From the NCBI GenBank assembly GCA_934281565.1, contig CAKQXI010000001.1, forward strand, positions 1-64,000: 64,000 nt of DNA, written 5' to 3'. A program made the translations under genes and the position numbers. Source of the stretch: an uncultured Prevotella sp. GTDB taxonomy: Bacteria; Bacteroidota; Bacteroidia; Bacteroidales; Bacteroidaceae. The notes under the pieces were generated by a model. The model was not told where the DNA came from. It searched no databases and was given only the letters and a program-made list of their open reading frames with translations. This document shows positions 43,771 through 53,350 of the stretch, piece after piece (position 1 is the stretch's first letter; each line of letters starts with the position of its first letter).

Positions 43771-44832
43771 ATGACACAAGAAAACTATATAAACGATGCT
43801 GTAGAATTATTAAAACAGCTCATAGCAACTCCTTCGGTAAGCAGAAATGAGAAGAATGCTGCCGACATCATGGAACAAACTATCCACAACTATGGTTTTA
43901 AGACATATCGGGAAGTTAACAATGTATGGAGCATCGACCCACATTACGATGCAAATAAGCCAACACTTCTTCTTAATGCCCACATTGATACCGTCAAACC
44001 AGTTGATTCTTGGCAACGTAATCCTTTCACTCCCAACATGGAAAATGAAACGCTTTACGGTTTAGGCAGCAACGATTGTGGTGGCGGTCTGTGTTCCCTT
44101 CTCCAGATGTACCGTATACTCACCTCGAAGCCACAACCATACAACCTTATTTATTTAGCCTCAGCAGAAGAGGAAATATCAGGCAAAGATGGCATCAGTA
44201 GAGCATTGCCGCTTTTACCACATATCGATTTAGCAATCGTAGGTGAGCCAACAGGTATGCAACCTGCCGTCGCAGAAAAAGGTTTGATGGTACTTGATGT
44301 GATTGCTCATGGAAAAAGTGGACACGCAGCCCGTAACGAGGGAGTAAACGCTATATACGAGGCTCTTGACGATATGCGTTGGATAAGAGATTATAAGTTT
44401 GAGAAAGTAAGTGATTTTCTTGGTCCTACGAAAATGACACTTACTGTTGTAAATGCAGGCTCCCAACATAATGTTATTCCAGACACCTGCACCATGCTTG
44501 TAGACATTCGAACCAATGAGTTTTACGATAACGAAGAAATATACCACTTTATTTGCAAACACCTAAAGAGTGAGTGCAAAGCACATTCTTTCCGATTGAA
44601 ATCTTCCCATATCGACCCAAACCATCCTTTGATAAAAAAATGTGTTGCTATGGGAATGAAACCATTTGGAAGTCCTACTCTCAGCGACCAAGCTCTCATG
44701 CCATTTCCTTCATTCAAGCTCGGTCCCGGAGAGTCTTCCCGTTCTCATTCTGCAGATGAGTTTATTAAAGTCAGCGAAATAACCGATGCCATCACAAAAT
44801 ATAAAGAACTTTTGGATGGCACGGTCTTATAA
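43771..44832 (+). CDS. argE: M20 deacylase, N-acetyl/N-succinyl-ornithine or -citrulline deacylase
   Basis: A 353-aa M20-family metal hydrolase. Metal and catalytic residues appear in NAHIDTVKPVD (near 69-79), GLGSNDCGGGL (near 92-102), SAEEEISG (near 131), VGEPTGMQP (near 156) and the late SRSHSADEFIK (near 324). In Bacteroidales this protein is taken to remove the acyl group in the arginine pathway, and the argD/argF' genes in the same window agree. Exact substrate (succinyl versus acetyl) is inferred. It stands alone, far from the arginine cluster, with its own strong promoter. Confidence 0.82.
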   Translation: MTQENYINDAVELLKQLIATPSVSRNEKNAADIMEQTIHNYGFKTYREVNNVWSIDPHYDANKPTLLLNAHIDTVKPVDSWQRNPFTPNMENETLYGLGSNDCGGGLCSLLQMYRILTSKPQPYNLIYLASAEEEISGKDGISRALPLLPHIDLAIVGEPTGMQPAVAEKGLMVLDVIAHGKSGHAARNEGVNAIYEALDDMRWIRDYKFEKVSDFLGPTKMTLTVVNAGSQHNVIPDTCTMLVDIRTNEFYDNEEIYHFICKHLKSECKAHSFRLKSSHIDPNHPLIKKCVAMGMKPFGSPTLSDQALMPFPSFKLGPGESSRSHSADEFIKVSEITDAITKYKELLDGTVL

Positions 44833-44841
44833 TTTCACATC

Positions 44842-46602
44842 CTAACTGCCAAGCCAAGCCTCAGGATTCAGCTTGGCAGTTTCTTTACGTAACTGGAACT
44901 GAAGAATATTGTCTGTACCCACAGCTCCCAATGTCTGGCGAGCACTTATTTTCTGTCCCTTATGGACACTGACAGACTTCAGATTACAATAAACCGAGAT
45001 ATAAGCGCCATGGCGAACCAAGACATTCCACATACCTCCATAGCCGAACACTGCACTTACCTCACCATCATAAATGCTTCGAGCCATGCATCCTGCCTTA
45101 CCTTGGATATTAATACCTTTATTGTCGAGTGTGACACCAGACAAGCCTTGTACATTATATTGTCCAAAATGGCTTATTACACGATAAGAGCCTGTGATAG
45201 GCATTGGCAAGCGACCACGGTTAGCCTCGAAACCACCACTCAACATTCTATCTACCGAGCTTAGGCTTGTAGTTTCTTGAGCCTCTTGCTTAGCCTCAGC
45301 TATTTCCTTTTTATTTCTGACCTCGTCGGCTTTAGCTTTCAATTCAGCAGCCTGTCGTTCTGCTTCAGCCTTGCGAGCAGCTTGTTCCGCAGCAGCTTGT
45401 CTTGCAGCCTGTTCTGCAGCAGCCTCAGCCTTTGCTCGAGCTTGTGCCTGTGCTTTTTCCTTTGCCTTGGCTTCTGCTTGGGCTTGTGCTTCTTCCTGTG
45501 CCTTGCGAGCTGCCTCTTGAGCTAAACGAGCTTCTTCGGCAGCTTTCTTTCTGGCAGCCTCAGCCTCTGCTTCTCTACGTTTTGCCTCAGCAATACGACG
45601 AGCATTCTCACGAGCAGCAGCTTCTGCTGCGGCTTTCTTCCTTGCCAATTCTTCAGCTTTCTTCTTGGCTGCAGCTGCTGCAGCCGCAGCTTTACGTTGG
45701 GCTTCGGCAGCAGCACGAGCTCGAGCTTTTGCTACTTCTTGGGCTATCAAATGATCTATTTGAGCATTGATGGCAGCATCTTTCTTACGTTGGTCAGCAA
45801 TGACAGCCTGAATTGTCTTCTGTTGTTTCTGCAATCCTTGAACCATCTGTTGCTGTTCGTTCTGCTTGCTTTCTAATACGTTTTTCTCTTGTTGACCTTT
45901 ATATAACAAGGTGTTTTTATGTCCTTTTATATTTTGCAACTGCTCATGTTTGTCATTTACTTGGATTTGCTTTGCCTTGACTGCCTCACCCTGCGCCTTT
46001 TGATAAGCAGAGTATTGGCGAATGAAAGACAAACGGCGATACATTTGCGACAAGCTCTTGGCACTAAAGACAAACATCAACTTCTCCTGCACAGAATGAT
46101 GACGAGTCATGTATCTCATTGAGCGAATATACTTGTTCTTACGGTCTTGCAACTGTTGTTCCAAGGTTTTCAACTGTGCCTGCAAGATACCTATATTCCC
46201 GTCAATATAATTTATGTCTTTTTGAATACCTTCAATGTTTTTCTGACGTTGGCCTATCTCACCATTGAGAATCATCAAGTCCTGGAGGCGTTTCTTCACA
46301 TCCTCTTGATTAGCTCGCAGGGCATTTTCTTGTTCCTTGATTTTCTTTTGAATGGAAGCACGTTGTCCCTGCAAACCTCTAATAGAGGGATTGCTATTCG
46401 TTGCAGCACGACGTTCCGCCTTAGTCGGGGCTGCATTAGCCTTACTTGTCTTTTTGGTTGTTTTCTTTTGCTGTTGTACAGTGTTCTTCTTTGAGCGAGA
46501 AGTTGCAACTGTTGTTTTCGCATTCTTCTGGTTCGTCTTTTTCTGGGCGAAAGGAGATAGCGAGAACGATATTGCCAATATGAATAAGAGTATTCTTTTC
46601 AT
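44842..46602 (-). CDS. EnvC-like coiled-coil protein with degenerate LytM domain
   Basis: A 586-aa exported protein (signal peptide to about residue 19). A long coiled coil follows, including an Ala/Lys/Glu-rich region (about 290-440). The C-terminal LytM/M23 domain begins near 470 with LPMPITGSYRVISHFG. All four expected zinc ligands are replaced: the HxxxD site reads NKGIN, the mid-site reads YCNL and the final HxH site reads LQFQ. It therefore should not cut peptidoglycan itself but may activate an amidase, as EnvC does in E. coli. It is the last gene of the dut-TPR-DUF4292 run. Confidence 0.85.
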   Translation of the reverse strand: MKRILLFILAISFSLSPFAQKKTNQKNAKTTVATSRSKKNTVQQQKKTTKKTSKANAAPTKAERRAATNSNPSIRGLQGQRASIQKKIKEQENALRANQEDVKKRLQDLMILNGEIGQRQKNIEGIQKDINYIDGNIGILQAQLKTLEQQLQDRKNKYIRSMRYMTRHHSVQEKLMFVFSAKSLSQMYRRLSFIRQYSAYQKAQGEAVKAKQIQVNDKHEQLQNIKGHKNTLLYKGQQEKNVLESKQNEQQQMVQGLQKQQKTIQAVIADQRKKDAAINAQIDHLIAQEVAKARARAAAEAQRKAAAAAAAAKKKAEELARKKAAAEAAARENARRIAEAKRREAEAEAARKKAAEEARLAQEAARKAQEEAQAQAEAKAKEKAQAQARAKAEAAAEQAARQAAAEQAARKAEAERQAAELKAKADEVRNKKEIAEAKQEAQETTSLSSVDRMLSGGFEANRGRLPMPITGSYRVISHFGQYNVQGLSGVTLDNKGINIQGKAGCMARSIYDGEVSAVFGYGGMWNVLVRHGAYISVYCNLKSVSVHKGQKISARQTLGAVGTDNILQFQLRKETAKLNPEAWLGS

Positions 46603-46606
46603 TTCG

Positions 46607-47524
46607 TTAGAAATTCATGATTTTTCCAAGTACATCCTCAGGAGATACTTGTTTGTATTTACTTGATACTTCTGTCTGAACATCCCAGTTTCCGTCAGTC
46701 TTGACATCATTCATCTCAATGTTCAATACTACCTCACGCTTTTTTTGAAGTGCATCAGTTGTAAAAGTAAGTATCTGAGTAGCAGGGAACATTTTTACAC
46801 CCACACTACGAAAGTCACTGTATTTAACATTCAGTGAAGATGTTCCCTCATGTGAGCTCTGATAAATAACATCTGCCTGGTTAATACGTCCTGTTGCACG
46901 CTCTGCAGTCCAGATATAATTCATATCTCCATTTCTGAAAGATACCGGTACTTGTTCACCTTCCACATCCAGATTGGCATCAAACTTTTTCAAATCAGAC
47001 TCTGTTACTTTCTGAACGCCAGGCAACAGTAATTGGTTCCAGAACAAAGCCTGCAAAGAATAGAAAGTAATTCCTTGCTTTTTTAGAAAGTCTACGTGGG
47101 TATAATCAGCCTTGATATACTCCTTATGCAAACGGTCAACAATCAGCACATAGGTAGGAGTAAACTCCAATCGTCCGATTTCTGTTCCCAAAAGGGGAAT
47201 AAACAGTTGGATACGAATTACCTCATCTTTTCTCATGTGCAAAGAACCCGGGACGGAAATGCTCTTACCTTCGGTCTGTATACCAAAAGACATATTGCCC
47301 GTGATGTTCTTATTATACACTTGATTATCTGAAACTTTCTGAATGAAAGTTAGCTTTTGGATGGCGTCATCCTGAATGTTACGTCCCGTATGACCAGTGT
47401 TTTTGGAGACAGCCATAGGATGCTGAGCATTGGCAGCATTCATTGCAGCTTGCTTGGTACCACAAGAAGCCAAGAAAAGAGGCAAGCACAATGCCGCCAA
47501 CTTTATAATTCTATTTTTTCTCAT
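46607..47524 (-). CDS. DUF4292-family lipoprotein
   Basis: A 305-aa lipoprotein with lipobox LASC (C21). The rest is beta-rich and shows the family features: SFGIQTEGKSISVPGSLHMRKDEVIRI and FIPLLGTEIGRLEFTPTYVLIVDR. This fold resembles LolA/LolB-like and outer-membrane lipid-binding proteins, but the function is unproven. It overlaps the TPR gene by 4 bp (ATGA) and precedes the EnvC-like gene by 4 bp, so all are co-translated. Confidence 0.85.
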   Translation of the reverse strand: MRKNRIIKLAALCLPLFLASCGTKQAAMNAANAQHPMAVSKNTGHTGRNIQDDAIQKLTFIQKVSDNQVYNKNITGNMSFGIQTEGKSISVPGSLHMRKDEVIRIQLFIPLLGTEIGRLEFTPTYVLIVDRLHKEYIKADYTHVDFLKKQGITFYSLQALFWNQLLLPGVQKVTESDLKKFDANLDVEGEQVPVSFRNGDMNYIWTAERATGRINQADVIYQSSHEGTSSLNVKYSDFRSVGVKMFPATQILTFTTDALQKKREVVLNIEMNDVKTDGNWDVQTEVSSKYKQVSPEDVLGKIMNF

Positions 47525-49281
47525 TTTCTTCGATTCTTTTGTTTTTTAAAGTTCTTCTTCAATTCCTCCTCGGTAATATATCGCTTATTTTCCATTTTCC
47601 ATGCCAGCACTTCATTCTTTTGTCCGCCATCGTATGCTTTTTTCCAGAATTGCAAAGCCTTATCGGTCAATCCATTCATAGCATAAACATCACCCGCATG
47701 TTCATAGATGGCAAGGTTGCTTTCTAAAGAATCAAGATTATTGATGGCTTGGTCAATGTAAACCTTTGCTTCTGCATAGCGTTCTTCCATAAATAATATC
47801 CAAGCATAAGTATCAAGATAAGTGCCATTCTTCGGTTCTGCCTTGATAGCCTTGTAGCTCATCAATTCCGCCTTATGCAAGTTCTTGCCAACCACACTCA
47901 GATAATAGGCATAATTATTCAACCCAGCATAATTGTCAGCTTTCCATTGCAAGCAAGAATCGTATGCTGCAAAAGCTTCTTCGGGTCTATGTTTCTTATA
48001 GAGTATGTCGCCCATTATCATATACAAGTCTGAGACCAACTCTGGGGATGATTGGGAGTTAACTTGCGCCACGCCTCTCTTGAACTCATCCAATGTGGCA
48101 TCATCTTGATTTTTCTGATAATATGCCATTCCACCAAAATAATAGAATACCATATCCTCGGGATTATAAGCATGGGCAGCTTGGGTCATAGCTATGACAG
48201 CATCATAATCTTTCTTATTCCATAAGTTCTGTACCAACTGCAATCGGGCATTCGCATTATCGGGAGCAATGTCAAGCACCTTTTGGAAAGCATTGTTCAC
48301 ACTGTCCACTGGCATTTTCTTTAAGCTCATATATGCAGCACGAAGCTCCGCTATGTCTGATGAGGACTGTGGTATGGCAAGCATCTTATCAAACAAGGAA
48401 AGGACCTCGGTAGAATCACCTCCCCGACTTTCATTATCCTGTATGAAAGAGCGTATCATCAGAACTTTAGTATCATTATCGGTTTTCTTGCTCAAAAGTA
48501 TCTTATGAAGCATCTGTTGAGCCTCGGCTGTCTGTCCCACTGCATTATAATAATCATAAAGAGAGGACTGGGCATAAGCATTTTCTGGCTCCTCCTTTAA
48601 TACATCCACAAACAACTTATAAGCTTCTTTTTGGCGTTCATGTTGCATGAGCCAATTCCCCAACATAATCCTATAAACCATATCCAATGGATGTGCCTCC
48701 ACCAAAGACTTCAATTCTTGATAAGCCGCTTTCTTGTCATCCATCATTTCATAGATACGCATTTTCGACAATGCAAATTGCTCATTTTCACCTTCCTCTA
48801 CCTCTAAGCGACTGAGTGTCTTGAGCATCATTGGATAATTTTTCTGCTGTTGATAAAGCTGTAACAATATACGCAAGGCATCCGTATTATCATGATTATG
48901 AGAGTAGATAGACTCGTATGCGTCTATCGCCTTGTCATATTGCTGGTTACCTATATAATATTGGGCGATACGTTCAGGATAAGTTTGGTTATCTGGATTC
49001 AATGACACTGCTTTCTGCAAATACTCCAAAGCCAATGAGTCTTTTTTCATCTGGGAATAATACAATGCCATGTAATAATACACCTCGGCAGCATTGGGAT
49101 TTATCTTTCTGGCATGGTCCAACAGTGAAAATGCCTCAGAATATTTGCCAGCAGCCTGTTGGCGAGCAGCTTCCATGAAGAAATAATCATACTTCTTGTC
49201 ATCTGCAAACGATGGCACAACAGCAGCACCAACTACCAATAACATCAAGCCCAAAGCTATATGCCTCATATTCATTTCCAC
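47521..49281 (-). CDS. Exported TPR-repeat protein
   Basis: A 586-aa protein with a signal peptide (to about residue 26, ending VPSFA) and many tetratricopeptide repeats from about 40 to the C-terminus, for example AEVYYYMALYYSQMKKDSLA and YPERIAQYYIGNQQYDKAID. It should act as a periplasmic scaffold. It lies between dut and the DUF4292 lipoprotein gene; this order recurs in Bacteroidales to my knowledge and suggests a joint envelope role with the EnvC-like protein. A start at the fifth codon (49269) is also possible. Confidence 0.85.
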   Translation of the reverse strand: MEMNMRHIALGLMLLVVGAAVVPSFADDKKYDYFFMEAARQQAAGKYSEAFSLLDHARKINPNAAEVYYYMALYYSQMKKDSLALEYLQKAVSLNPDNQTYPERIAQYYIGNQQYDKAIDAYESIYSHNHDNTDALRILLQLYQQQKNYPMMLKTLSRLEVEEGENEQFALSKMRIYEMMDDKKAAYQELKSLVEAHPLDMVYRIMLGNWLMQHERQKEAYKLFVDVLKEEPENAYAQSSLYDYYNAVGQTAEAQQMLHKILLSKKTDNDTKVLMIRSFIQDNESRGGDSTEVLSLFDKMLAIPQSSSDIAELRAAYMSLKKMPVDSVNNAFQKVLDIAPDNANARLQLVQNLWNKKDYDAVIAMTQAAHAYNPEDMVFYYFGGMAYYQKNQDDATLDEFKRGVAQVNSQSSPELVSDLYMIMGDILYKKHRPEEAFAAYDSCLQWKADNYAGLNNYAYYLSVVGKNLHKAELMSYKAIKAEPKNGTYLDTYAWILFMEERYAEAKVYIDQAINNLDSLESNLAIYEHAGDVYAMNGLTDKALQFWKKAYDGGQKNEVLAWKMENKRYITEEELKKNFKKQKNRRK

Positions 49282-49320
49282 TACTATTTTCTATTCCGTA
49301 ATTTCCAATCTCTATCTTGT

Positions 49321-49755
49321 TTACTTAACGCCAGTATGACCATAGCCGCCAGTACCACGTTCTGTCTCATCCAAACTGTCCACCTCTACGAACTCGCCTT
49401 GCTCATGGCGTGCTATCACCATCTGGGCAATACGTTCTCCATCATTGACAAGAAAGTCTTCTTGGGAGAAATTAATGAGTAGCACCATAATCTCCCCACG
49501 GTAATCAGCATCAATGGTTCCCGGGGTATTCAACACTGTAATACCATGCTTCAAAGCCAATCCACTGCGAGGGCGTATCTGTGCCTCGAACCCAATGGGG
49601 AGTGCAATATGCAACCCTGTAGGAATTAAACGTCGTTCCATCGGATGGAGCACAATAGCCTCGTCTATATTGGCACGCAAATCCATGCCTGCGCTCTGGG
49701 AAGTGGCGTATGTAGGCAAAGGCTGATGCCCTTTGTTGATAACTTGTATTTTCAT
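49321..49755 (-). CDS. dut: dUTP diphosphatase
   Basis: Started at the ATG at 49755 (144 aa, MKIQVINK), because a -7 box at 49785-49778 puts the start point inside the longer frame that opens at 49800. All five trimeric dUTPase motifs are present: [28 protein letters not shown] with the catalytic aspartate, [11 protein letters not shown] and the C-terminal [11 protein letters not shown]. It converts dUTP to dUMP and so keeps uracil out of DNA. It precedes the TPR-DUF4292-EnvC-like genes by 39 bp. Confidence 0.93.
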   Translation of the reverse strand: MKIQVINKGHQPLPTYATSQSAGMDLRANIDEAIVLHPMERRLIPTGLHIALPIGFEAQIRPRSGLALKHGITVLNTPGTIDADYRGEIMVLLINFSQEDFLVNDGERIAQMVIARHEQGEFVEVDSLDETERGTGGYGHTGVK

Positions 49756-49847
49756 CATATCTCTTATATTTAAGGTGCAAAAATAATGTTTTTTATGCAC
49801 ATAAAGGCATTTTTTAAAGGAAAATGATAGAATTTATTGAATTTTAT

Positions 49848-49878
49848 TTTGTTTTTTTCTTAGTTTACAGTACTTTTG
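49848..49878 (+). promoter_or_regulatory. Promoter of the dGTPase-like gene, start point at the ATG
   Basis: TTTG (49848-49851), a 19-bp spacer and TACTTTTG (49871-49878) are an excellent match. Counting 4 nt beyond the box gives a start point at 49882-49883, and the ATG is at 49883. The mRNA is thus predicted to be leaderless. Confidence 0.75.
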
Positions 49879-49882
49879 CTGT

Positions 49883-51220
49883 ATGGAATGGATAAAACTC
49901 ATATCAAACAAGCGTTTCGGACAAGAGCACAAACATGCCGAGCGTCATGATGATCGCTCTGAATTTAAGCGCGATTACGACCGCTTAATCTTCTCCTCTG
50001 CCTTTAGGAGACTTCAAAACAAGACACAAGTATTTCCTTTGCCAGGTTCTGTATTTGTACATAACCGTCTGACTCATAGCTTGGAAGTAGCCAGTGTAGG
50101 AATGTCACTTGGGAATGATATTTCCAAGCGACTCATCGCAAAGCATCCCGAACTTAAGGATACACTTTTCGAGGAGATTGGCACTATCGTGAGTGCTGCT
50201 TGCTTGGCACACGACTTAGGCAATCCTCCATTTGGGCACTCTGGTGAGAAAGCCATTCAGACTTTCTTCAGTGAAGGTGCTGGACAAATAGTCAAAGACC
50301 AAGTGTCACCTACTTTTTGGGAGGACATCACCCATTTCGAGGGAAATGCGAATGCCTTTCGCATCCTTACCCATCGCTTCAAAGGACGAAGAACTGGCGG
50401 TTTTGTCATGACTTATTCGATGCTTGCTTCCATCGTGAAATATCCCTTTGCCAGCAGTTTGGCAGGAGAGCATGGTAAGTTTGGCTTCTTTAATTCCGAG
50501 GCTATTTCTTATCAGAAAATCGCTACCGAATTAGGCATCACTTGCAAGTCAAAGCCCAATGAGCCACTTTGTTATGCACGTCACCCCTTGGTATATATGG
50601 TAGAAGCTGCCGATGACATCTGTTATGAGATCATGGACATAGAGGACTCACACAAGTTGAAAATCCTCACTTACGAGGAAACAGAGCAACTTTTGCTTAG
50701 CTTCTTTGACAAAGACACACAAACAAGAATACGTCATCGCATCAAGGAGGAGAACCTAACTGATGAAAACGAGAAAGTCGTATACATGAGGGCCTGTGTC
50801 ATCGGCAAGTTAGAGAATGAATGTGTAGCAGCATTCATCGAACATGAAGATGATATTCTAAATGGCACTTTCAAAGGCAGTCTCATCGACCATATCAATG
50901 AGTGCCAACGTAAGGCTTACAAGGAATGTGAAAAGACTTCTTATGCAAAGATTTATCACAGCAAGCCCGTACTTGACATTGAACTTTCTGGTTATAAGAT
51001 TATGGCCACGCTCATGGAAGTTTTTATAGACGCAGCCATCAATCCTACTCGTTTCTATTCACAACAGCTCATCCGACGTGTCAGTAGCCAATATGACATC
51101 AACAACAGCAACTTAGAAAAGCGTATCATGGCTGTCATCGATTACATAAGTGGCATGACAGATGTCTATGCACTTAACATCTACCAGAAGATAAATGGAA
51201 TCAGCCTTCCTATCGTATAA
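49883..51220 (+). CDS. dgt: dGTPase-like HD-domain triphosphohydrolase
   Basis: A 445-aa HD protein. The metal site shows NRLTHSLEVASVG near 58 and CLAHDLGNPPFGHSG near 106-120, and a later EAADDICYEIMDIED near 240-255 supplies the last aspartate. The N-terminal MEWIKLISNKRFGQEH fits the usual start of the family, so the ATG at 49883 is accepted despite the lack of a leader. It hydrolyses dGTP or other dNTPs to nucleoside and triphosphate. It is divergent from dut, and both act on the dNTP pool. Confidence 0.9.
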   Translation: MEWIKLISNKRFGQEHKHAERHDDRSEFKRDYDRLIFSSAFRRLQNKTQVFPLPGSVFVHNRLTHSLEVASVGMSLGNDISKRLIAKHPELKDTLFEEIGTIVSAACLAHDLGNPPFGHSGEKAIQTFFSEGAGQIVKDQVSPTFWEDITHFEGNANAFRILTHRFKGRRTGGFVMTYSMLASIVKYPFASSLAGEHGKFGFFNSEAISYQKIATELGITCKSKPNEPLCYARHPLVYMVEAADDICYEIMDIEDSHKLKILTYEETEQLLLSFFDKDTQTRIRHRIKEENLTDENEKVVYMRACVIGKLENECVAAFIEHEDDILNGTFKGSLIDHINECQRKAYKECEKTSYAKIYHSKPVLDIELSGYKIMATLMEVFIDAAINPTRFYSQQLIRRVSSQYDINNSNLEKRIMAVIDYISGMTDVYALNIYQKINGISLPIV

Positions 51221-51223
51221 TGT

Positions 51224-52213
51224 CTACTTCTCTTTATAAATGATTTTATTGGCACCACTTGTAATCTTCAAAGCCTCAGGATGTTCGGCAATGAAACTGT
51301 TGATATGGCGTACACGTTTGTCCTCCAATATCTCATCGACAGCAATCAATATACCTGTTTCCTCCACATCTCCGAAACCATAATTGATGGCAGTACCGAA
51401 AAGTTTCATTGTTGGACTAAGGTTCATATAAGCATTTACCAAAGGAGGAATGTTATAGCCTAACTTACGAATCTCATGATTGAGGATACGATAATCGGCA
51501 CGGAAATCATCTTCCGTGAAGATAGCTTTCAATTCAGATTCTGGAGTCTCGATTTTCAAAGGCTTCATCGGGATAACAAGATTTTCTTTATCATCGAAAT
51601 GCTTCTTAAGGAAGTAAAGGATCATATCACGACCACGACGAATATAAGAAGGATACATGGTCATCTTTCCAAAGAAATATTTCAACTCTGGATAAAGCAC
51701 AGTCAAGGCACCAAGACCATCCCAAAGGTTGTCCAATGCAAAGATGCTTTTGGTGTTCACTCGTACATTCTGATATTCAAGTGACACAAAAGAACGCCCC
51801 AGCTCCACGGTATAAGGCATATAATCTTCCAAGAACTTCTCCGAAAAATGAAACATATGGCTCGTTGCTAATATAGGCTGTCCTTTTTCATCAAGTTTCC
51901 AGTCCTTGCCAAGAAGATAGCGATAACCACCTATGATCTCATCAGCTTCAGGATTCCATACGATTAGCTGTTTATAGCAATTCTCGCCATAATCAAACTC
52001 GTCCAAGTCCATCGACTTGCCAGAGCCTCCACCTGCCGTACGGAAAGCAATCTCACGAAGACGTCCGATTTCTTTCAACACATTAGGAGAATCGTTAGCC
52101 GTAATAATGTAAATCTCATTATGACTCTTATTAGTCATACGAAGTTGTTTATCAGGTGTTAACTCGCTTTTTAGCAAAGCCTTATCGACTGGTTGGATGA
52201 TCTCTTCTTCCAT
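51224..52213 (-). CDS. glsB: GNAT-fold N-acyltransferase, GlsB-like
   Basis: A 329-aa protein of the OlsB/hemolysin-like acyltransferase group: IGRLREIAFRTAGGGSGK near 46-63, ELGRSFVSLEYQN near 138 and an acceptor part containing GYRYLLGKDW. In Bacteroides thetaiotaomicron a neighbouring GNAT/PlsC pair, GlsB and GlsA, makes glycine lipids by N- then O-acylation. The same two-gene arrangement is present here, in the order glsA-glsB on the minus strand, 19 bp apart. The function is inferred from that homology and context. Confidence 0.75.
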   Translation of the reverse strand: MEEEIIQPVDKALLKSELTPDKQLRMTNKSHNEIYIITANDSPNVLKEIGRLREIAFRTAGGGSGKSMDLDEFDYGENCYKQLIVWNPEADEIIGGYRYLLGKDWKLDEKGQPILATSHMFHFSEKFLEDYMPYTVELGRSFVSLEYQNVRVNTKSIFALDNLWDGLGALTVLYPELKYFFGKMTMYPSYIRRGRDMILYFLKKHFDDKENLVIPMKPLKIETPESELKAIFTEDDFRADYRILNHEIRKLGYNIPPLVNAYMNLSPTMKLFGTAINYGFGDVEETGILIAVDEILEDKRVRHINSFIAEHPEALKITSGANKIIYKEK

Positions 52214-52232
52214 AATTGTCTAATATACTGCT

Positions 52233-53060
52233 TTATAGTTCATAAATCATTTCCTCTACATACTGTGCCCATTCCGCAGGTGTCTTACTTTTATCAAAAG
52301 TTTGCCAAGGAATTGGCTTTCCTATTGCTATACGAAAAGTCTTGCCAACATTCTTATACATCTCGTCAACAAGAAAAAGCATAGCAAGATTAAACGGCAA
52401 ATACTTATCACTGAACTTTGCAATGCGATAGAAGCGTTCAGAATTTTGCCCTCCGAAATGAATGGGAACGACATCACGATGATACTCTACGCTCTTTGAG
52501 ACAAAGGTCTTCTTCCAAGGCAAGTCGTGAATGCTTCCATCCTTACGTTTACGACTGTTAAGTCCCGCAGGGAACATCAGCATATGATTGTCACTCCTAA
52601 ACCCAGCCTCAACCATACGTGGGAAATCACGACTTTGTCGCCCAGTCTTGTTGATACCAATGCTTACCGGCTTCAAGCCTGGCAAATTGAGCAAAAGGTC
52701 GTTAACTAAGTAACGGAATTTTCCATCATAATGTTGACCGATAATAGAACCCAGTGCCACACCATCTTGTCCACCCAATGGATGATTGGAAACAAACGTA
52801 TAGAGCTTGCCATCATTTTTGTCTGGCAAATTTTCCTCGCCAACAAGCTCTATCGTCATCTGAAGATAACGAACGCACTCTGTCAGCCATTCTGTTCCAG
52901 AAAGGTTACGACTTTCCCATAAGAACTTATTGACTTCATCCTCATGAACAATACGTTTCAGCCAAGAAATAGCAAACGAGGGGACAAACTTTGCCTTGTT
53001 CCCCATCTTACTTTTCAATATCTTGTCTATGTCTATTGTTTTCTTTATCGTTTCTCCCAT
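52233..53060 (-). CDS. glsA: PlsC-type O-acyltransferase, GlsA-like
   Basis: A 275-aa lysophospholipid-acyltransferase-like protein. The usual HX4D motif appears as NHPLGGQDG (near 90-98), and the third block as LMFPAGLNSRKRKDG near 165. The length is that of the second glycine-lipid enzyme, which O-acylates the N-acyl-glycine made by GlsB. It leads the pair and is divergent from the dcw cluster across an 870-bp gene-free region. Confidence 0.78.
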   Translation of the reverse strand: MGETIKKTIDIDKILKSKMGNKAKFVPSFAISWLKRIVHEDEVNKFLWESRNLSGTEWLTECVRYLQMTIELVGEENLPDKNDGKLYTFVSNHPLGGQDGVALGSIIGQHYDGKFRYLVNDLLLNLPGLKPVSIGINKTGRQSRDFPRMVEAGFRSDNHMLMFPAGLNSRKRKDGSIHDLPWKKTFVSKSVEYHRDVVPIHFGGQNSERFYRIAKFSDKYLPFNLAMLFLVDEMYKNVGKTFRIAIGKPIPWQTFDKSKTPAEWAQYVEEMIYEL

Positions 53061-53350
53061 TTAATCTTTCAAAACTTAAGTTAACTGCAAAAATAACTCA
53101 ACTTTTCCAAATACGTGCCGTTTTTATTAAAAAAAATACAAAAGAGCTATAATTTGATGTTTTTTTTGAGGTTTTTTAAAGGTTTTCCATCAGTTTTGGA
53201 AGACAGTCTATCTATTTTCACACAAAACAACGACCATACGATAAAATAGCCATATAACTTATGATAAGATCATCAAAAAGAATGTAGCCTTACTGTTGGC
53301 GGAATGAACTTAGCGAATAGAATATAAATATTTTTTATCAGCGAAAATAG

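Noticed and set aside
45277..45770. Long plus-strand frames rich in Leu, Ser and Gln
   Set aside because: They are complements of the Ala/Lys/Glu-rich coiled coil of the EnvC-like gene and have no independent support.
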